A DNA stretch of 8,847 nt from Akkermansiaceae bacterium (GTDB lineage Bacteria; Verrucomicrobiota; Verrucomicrobiia; Verrucomicrobiales; Akkermansiaceae): positions 1 through 8,847 of the forward strand of contig JALZVD010000171.1 of assembly GCA_023300205.1 (NCBI GenBank), written 5' to 3'. Each line of letters starts with the position of its first letter. Positions within the stretch are counted from its first letter, which is position 1. Positions 6,123 through 8,847 of the stretch are shown here, in pieces. The position numbers were made by a program, and so were the translations under genes. The notes under the pieces were generated by a model that was given only the letters and a program-made list of their open reading frames with translations, was not told the origin of the DNA and did not search any database.

Positions 6123-7091
6123 ATGAGCATGAAACCTTTAGAGTTTGAAAAGCCAATTGCAGATCTTGAGAGCGAGATCAATAATTTGAGAGCGCAATCA
6201 GATACCCAAGATATAGATCTCAGTACTGAAATTTTATCTATGGAGCAGAAGCTGACTAGTTTGAAGAGTGAGATCTATGATAATTTGACTCCATGGCAAC
6301 GCGTTCAGATAGCGAGGCACCCGAACCGTCCGTTCATGTTAGATTACCTTGCGTATGGTTTTACAGATTTTCTAGAGCTTCATGGGGATCGACATATTGG
6401 TGATGACCATGCTATGCCGGGAGGTTTTGCTAGGATAGGAGGACAGAAGGTGGTTGTGATAGGTCATCAGAAGGGTAGAGATACGAAAGAGAATCTGCTT
6501 AGGAATTTTGGTAGTGCGCATCCTGAAGGATACAGAAAAGCTCTGAGGTTGATGAGACTGGCAGAGAGATTCAAGTTACCTGTTGTTTGTATGATCGACA
6601 CTCCGGGGGCATTTCCTGGGATAGGAGCTGAGGAGAGGAACATTGCTGAGGCGATTGCGTTTAATCTGAAAGAGATGATGAATTTGAAGACTCCTATTGT
6701 TGCCTGTGTGCTAGGAGAAGGGGGATCTGGTGGGGCATTGGGTATTGGTGTGGCTGACCGTGTGATGATGATGGAGAATGCTTATTACTCAGTGATTAGT
6801 CCTGAAGGTTGTGCTGCTATTTTGTGGAAGCATAGACAGCATGCTCCAGAGGCTGCTGAGGCGATGAAGATTGCGGCACCTGACCTTGGTGAGTTGAATT
6901 TGATCGATGAGGTTATCCCAGAGCCACGTGGTGGAGCACATCATGATCATGCGAAAGCGGCGACGAATTTCCGTGATGCTGTGTTGGCTCAGATTAGGGA
7001 AGTTCAGGCGTTGTCGACTGAGGAGATGTTGAATCAACGCTACCAGAAATTTAGGAAGTATGGCGAGTGGAATGGCGATGCTATTGCGTAA
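6123..7091 (+). CDS. accA: acetyl-CoA carboxylase carboxyltransferase subunit alpha
   Basis: AccA pairs with AccD as a heterotetrameric carboxyltransferase. It moves the carboxyl group from carboxybiotin on AccB to acetyl-CoA, giving malonyl-CoA for fatty-acid synthesis in the cytoplasm. The 322 residues match the usual length. Features are an N-terminal helical segment (LESEINNLRAQ and following, about 9-55), TPWQRVQIARHPNRP (56-70), LHGDR (86-90), IDTPGAFPG (158-166) and the oxyanion-forming glycines in GEGGSGGALGIG (198-209). ISPEGCAAILW follows at 225-235. The protein is intact. AccD is not in the window, as is common in bacteria where accA and accD are separate. The gene likely shares a transcript with the two upstream genes. 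No convincing terminator hairpin separates it from the convergent gene at 7138. Confidence 0.97.
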   Translation: MSMKPLEFEKPIADLESEINNLRAQSDTQDIDLSTEILSMEQKLTSLKSEIYDNLTPWQRVQIARHPNRPFMLDYLAYGFTDFLELHGDRHIGDDHAMPGGFARIGGQKVVVIGHQKGRDTKENLLRNFGSAHPEGYRKALRLMRLAERFKLPVVCMIDTPGAFPGIGAEERNIAEAIAFNLKEMMNLKTPIVACVLGEGGSGGALGIGVADRVMMMENAYYSVISPEGCAAILWKHRQHAPEAAEAMKIAAPDLGELNLIDEVIPEPRGGAHHDHAKAATNFRDAVLAQIREVQALSTEEMLNQRYQKFRKYGEWNGDAIA

Positions 7092-7137
7092 TCTATATTA
7101 GGGCTAGATCATTTAATTTAGAGAGTGGGAGAGTGGC

Positions 7138-7536
7138 TTATTGTCTGTTCTTCCACTTTTCTTTTAGGTAGTCAGAGGCTTTGTTTTTTAGCGTATCTTT
7201 GAGATCATTGGAGATTTGTATTTTGATTGTAGAGTTGTCGCTCTCATTAGGTTGAGATGTTAGAGGGGCTAGTTCTTGATGAGGTGCAGTAGAATGATTA
7301 GAGCTAGAACAGGAACTAACTTTTAAAGTGAGATAAATGATGGCTACGGTGGTGACAACAAGGAATGTAATGCTGACGATCATCTCGATGCGTAGGAGTA
7401 ATGATTCATTCCATTGCTTCTTTAATCCTTGCCGGCGTTTGGGACTGAAGATGGCTAGGAGAGTCTCAAAGATCATGAGTAATACATGAAAGATGAACGA
7501 GAATAGTGTACCTATGAGTTCTCCTATAGCGTCCAT
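7138..7536 (-). CDS. small hypothetical membrane protein downstream of mutS
   Basis: I do not recognise this 132-residue protein. It has two hydrophobic helices at about 8-30 and 49-71, joined by a strongly basic loop (SPKRRQGLKKQ, 31-41). A Ser/Thr/Asn-rich, low-complexity linker (73-102) and a lysine-rich amphipathic C-terminus (104-131) follow. The positive-inside rule puts the basic loop in the cytoplasm and both termini outside. Its ATG lies only 9 nt after the mutS stop codon, so it is probably co-transcribed with mutS. There is no Shine-Dalgarno sequence, and expression may depend on ribosomes finishing mutS. The coding call rests on the clean length, sensible membrane topology and tight spacing; no homologue is known to me. 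Confidence 0.72.
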   Translation of the reverse strand: MDAIGELIGTLFSFIFHVLLMIFETLLAIFSPKRRQGLKKQWNESLLLRIEMIVSITFLVVTTVAIIYLTLKVSSCSSSNHSTAPHQELAPLTSQPNESDNSTIKIQISNDLKDTLKNKASDYLKEKWKNRQ

Positions 7537-7545
7537 AAGGGTATT

Positions 7546-8847
7546 TTAGAATAAGTCCATCTGCGGTGTGTCTGCATCTGGCATGGTTTGGCGGGTGTTT
7601 TTAGGCTTTGGGTTTTGCTTGGCGTCTGGTTTTGATGAGTTCATCTCTAAGTGTGAGAGTATGTCTTTGGCTCTGTTGACGATGCTTGGTGGTAGTCCTG
7701 CGAGTTTTGCGACTTGTATTCCGTATGATTTGTCAGCGGTTCCGGGGAGGATTTTTCTGAGGAAGATGATGTCATCATTCCATTCTCTGACGGCTACGTT
7801 GTAGTTTGCTACTGCTTTACGGGTGTTTGCTAGGTCTGTGAGTTCGTGGTAGTGGGTGGCGAAGAGGGTGCGAGCTTTGATTTCGTCGTGCAGGTGTTCT
7901 GCTACTGACCAGGCGATGGATAGTCCGTCAAAGGTGGCTGTGCCACGGCCGATCTCATCTAGGATGACGAGTGAGCGTTCTGTGGCATTGTTGATGATGA
8001 GTGATGTTTCATTCATTTCTACCATGAATGTGGATTGGCCTTTTGCGAGGTCATCGCTGGCACCTACGCGGCAGAAGATTCTGTCAGTGAGTCCGATGTG
8101 TGCGGACTCGGCTGGGACGTATGCGCCGATCTGAGCCATGAGTGTGATGAGTGCTACTTGGCGGATGTAGGTTGATTTACCAGCCATGTTAGGTCCTGTT
8201 AGGATGAGGAGATTAGCGTCTTCGGGGTCTAGGAGGGTGTCGTTAGGGACGAATTTTTCATCTACTAGGGTTTGTTCTAAGACGGGGTGTCTGCCTTCGA
8301 CGATTTGGAGGTGTGTGGATTCGTCTAGTGCTGGGCGGGTGTGTCCTTGGAGTTGTGCGGTTTCAGCTAAGCCTAAGAGGACATCGAGTGTAGCTAGTGA
8401 GTCTGCGGTGGACTGGAGGTCGTCGATGTGTTCGCAGATTTGGTTTCTGAGCTTGGTGAATTCTTCTGTTTCGAGCTGTTTGGAGCGTTCTTCTGCACCG
8501 AGGACTTTGTTTTCTACTTCTTTGAGTTCTGGGGTGATGAAGCGCTCGGCGTTTGCCATGGTTTGCTTGCGGGTGTAGTCGTCTGGGACGTTATCCGCTT
8601 TTGCTTTGGTGATTTCTATGAAGTATCCGAAGACGTTGTTGAATTTTATTTTTAGGGTATCAATTCCGGTGCGTTTGCGTTCGGTTTCTTGAAGCTCGGC
8701 GATCCATTTTTTACCGTCTTTTGTGGCAGAGCGTAGTTCGTCTAGTTCTGGGTGGTAGCCATCACGGATGACTCCGCCGTCTTTGAGGTTAGCGGGTGGT
8801 TCGTCGACTAGTGCGGATTCTAAGAGGTTTACTAGTTCTGGGAATTC
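7546..8847 (-). CDS. mutS: DNA mismatch repair protein MutS (C-terminal half; start beyond the window)
   Basis: MutS binds mismatched DNA and uses ATP to recruit MutL for repair. The reading frame stays open to the right edge, giving 433 residues of a protein normally near 850; the mismatch-binding N-terminus lies outside. The visible part begins in the lever/clamp region, with [18 protein letters not shown] and then [18 protein letters not shown]. It continues into the ATPase domain: Walker [10 protein letters not shown] (218-226 of the visible part), [10 protein letters not shown], Walker [12 protein letters not shown] (293-303) and the ATHYHEL switch. The ATG at 8559 is an internal Met, not the start. 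The C-terminal tail ends exactly in QMDLF, a typical beta-clamp binding motif, and there is no E. coli-style tetramerisation segment after it. A small membrane-protein gene follows after 9 nt. Confidence 0.97.
   Translation of the reverse strand, partial: EFPELVNLLESALVDEPPANLKDGGVIRDGYHPELDELRSATKDGKKWIAELQETERKRTGIDTLKIKFNNVFGYFIEITKAKADNVPDDYTRKQTMANAERFITPELKEVENKVLGAEERSKQLETEEFTKLRNQICEHIDDLQSTADSLATLDVLLGLAETAQLQGHTRPALDESTHLQIVEGRHPVLEQTLVDEKFVPNDTLLDPEDANLLILTGPNMAGKSTYIRQVALITLMAQIGAYVPAESAHIGLTDRIFCRVGASDDLAKGQSTFMVEMNETSLIINNATERSLVILDEIGRGTATFDGLSIAWSVAEHLHDEIKARTLFATHYHELTDLANTRKAVANYNVAVREWNDDIIFLRKILPGTADKSYGIQVAKLAGLPPSIVNRAKDILSHLEMNSSKPDAKQNPKPKNTRQTMPDADTPQMDLF

Noticed and set aside
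7092..7137. Terminator between convergent accA and the 7138 gene
   Set aside because: Only a short ATCTA/TAGAT pairing is visible, with no T-tract on either strand, so it could not be supported.
7568..8655. Several open frames of 75-130 codons on the + strand opposite mutS
   Set aside because: mutS on the minus strand is certain from its motifs over this whole stretch. The antisense frames are long because the strand is G/T-rich and so has few stop codons; their translations look like no protein.

Overview
The window is a compact stretch of bacterial chromosome, about 40-45% G+C by eye. It holds housekeeping genes and several lineage-type hypothetical genes. No transposase, phage gene, rRNA, tRNA or CRISPR array is visible. 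Malate dehydrogenase, RibF, SelD, acyl carrier protein, AccA and MutS are all clearly bacterial. The style of the malate dehydrogenase, the near absence of Shine-Dalgarno sequences and the unfamiliar envelope-type proteins would fit a member of the Planctomycetes-Verrucomicrobia-Chlamydiae group, perhaps Verrucomicrobiota. That placement is an inference and was not tested.

Layout from left to right: mdh (+, 58-1041) with its own terminator; ribF (+, 1194-2129); and a perfect 12-bp hairpin that separates ribF from the convergent selD (-). The selD gene is the highlight. It really runs from 3226 to 2183 and crosses an in-frame TGA at 3181-3179. This codon lies exactly where the catalytic Cys/Sec of selenophosphate synthetase belongs, and a SECIS-like hairpin follows it. 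The organism therefore very probably makes selenocysteine, and this enzyme is both a supplier of that pathway and a selenoprotein itself. An AT-rich divergent control region (3227-3333) separates selD from a gene for a two-helix membrane protein (+, 3334-4182).

Next comes acpP (4301-4537), with a plausible promoter and an intrinsic terminator. It is followed by a probable three-gene unit: a conserved-looking unknown protein (4622-5146), a membrane-anchored TPR-LysM protein that ends in what looks like a catalytically dead L,D-transpeptidase domain (5151-6083), and accA (6123-7091). AcpP and AccA belong to fatty-acid synthesis. The LysM protein points to the cell wall, so the cluster mixes lipid and envelope functions.

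On the right, mutS (-, running off the window edge) is followed 9 nt downstream by a small two-helix membrane protein (7536-7138).

Two window-wide features stand out. The + strand is rich in G and T whichever strand is coding, as expected for a leading strand of replication. Also, none of the ten genes ends in TGA (seven TAA, three TAG).
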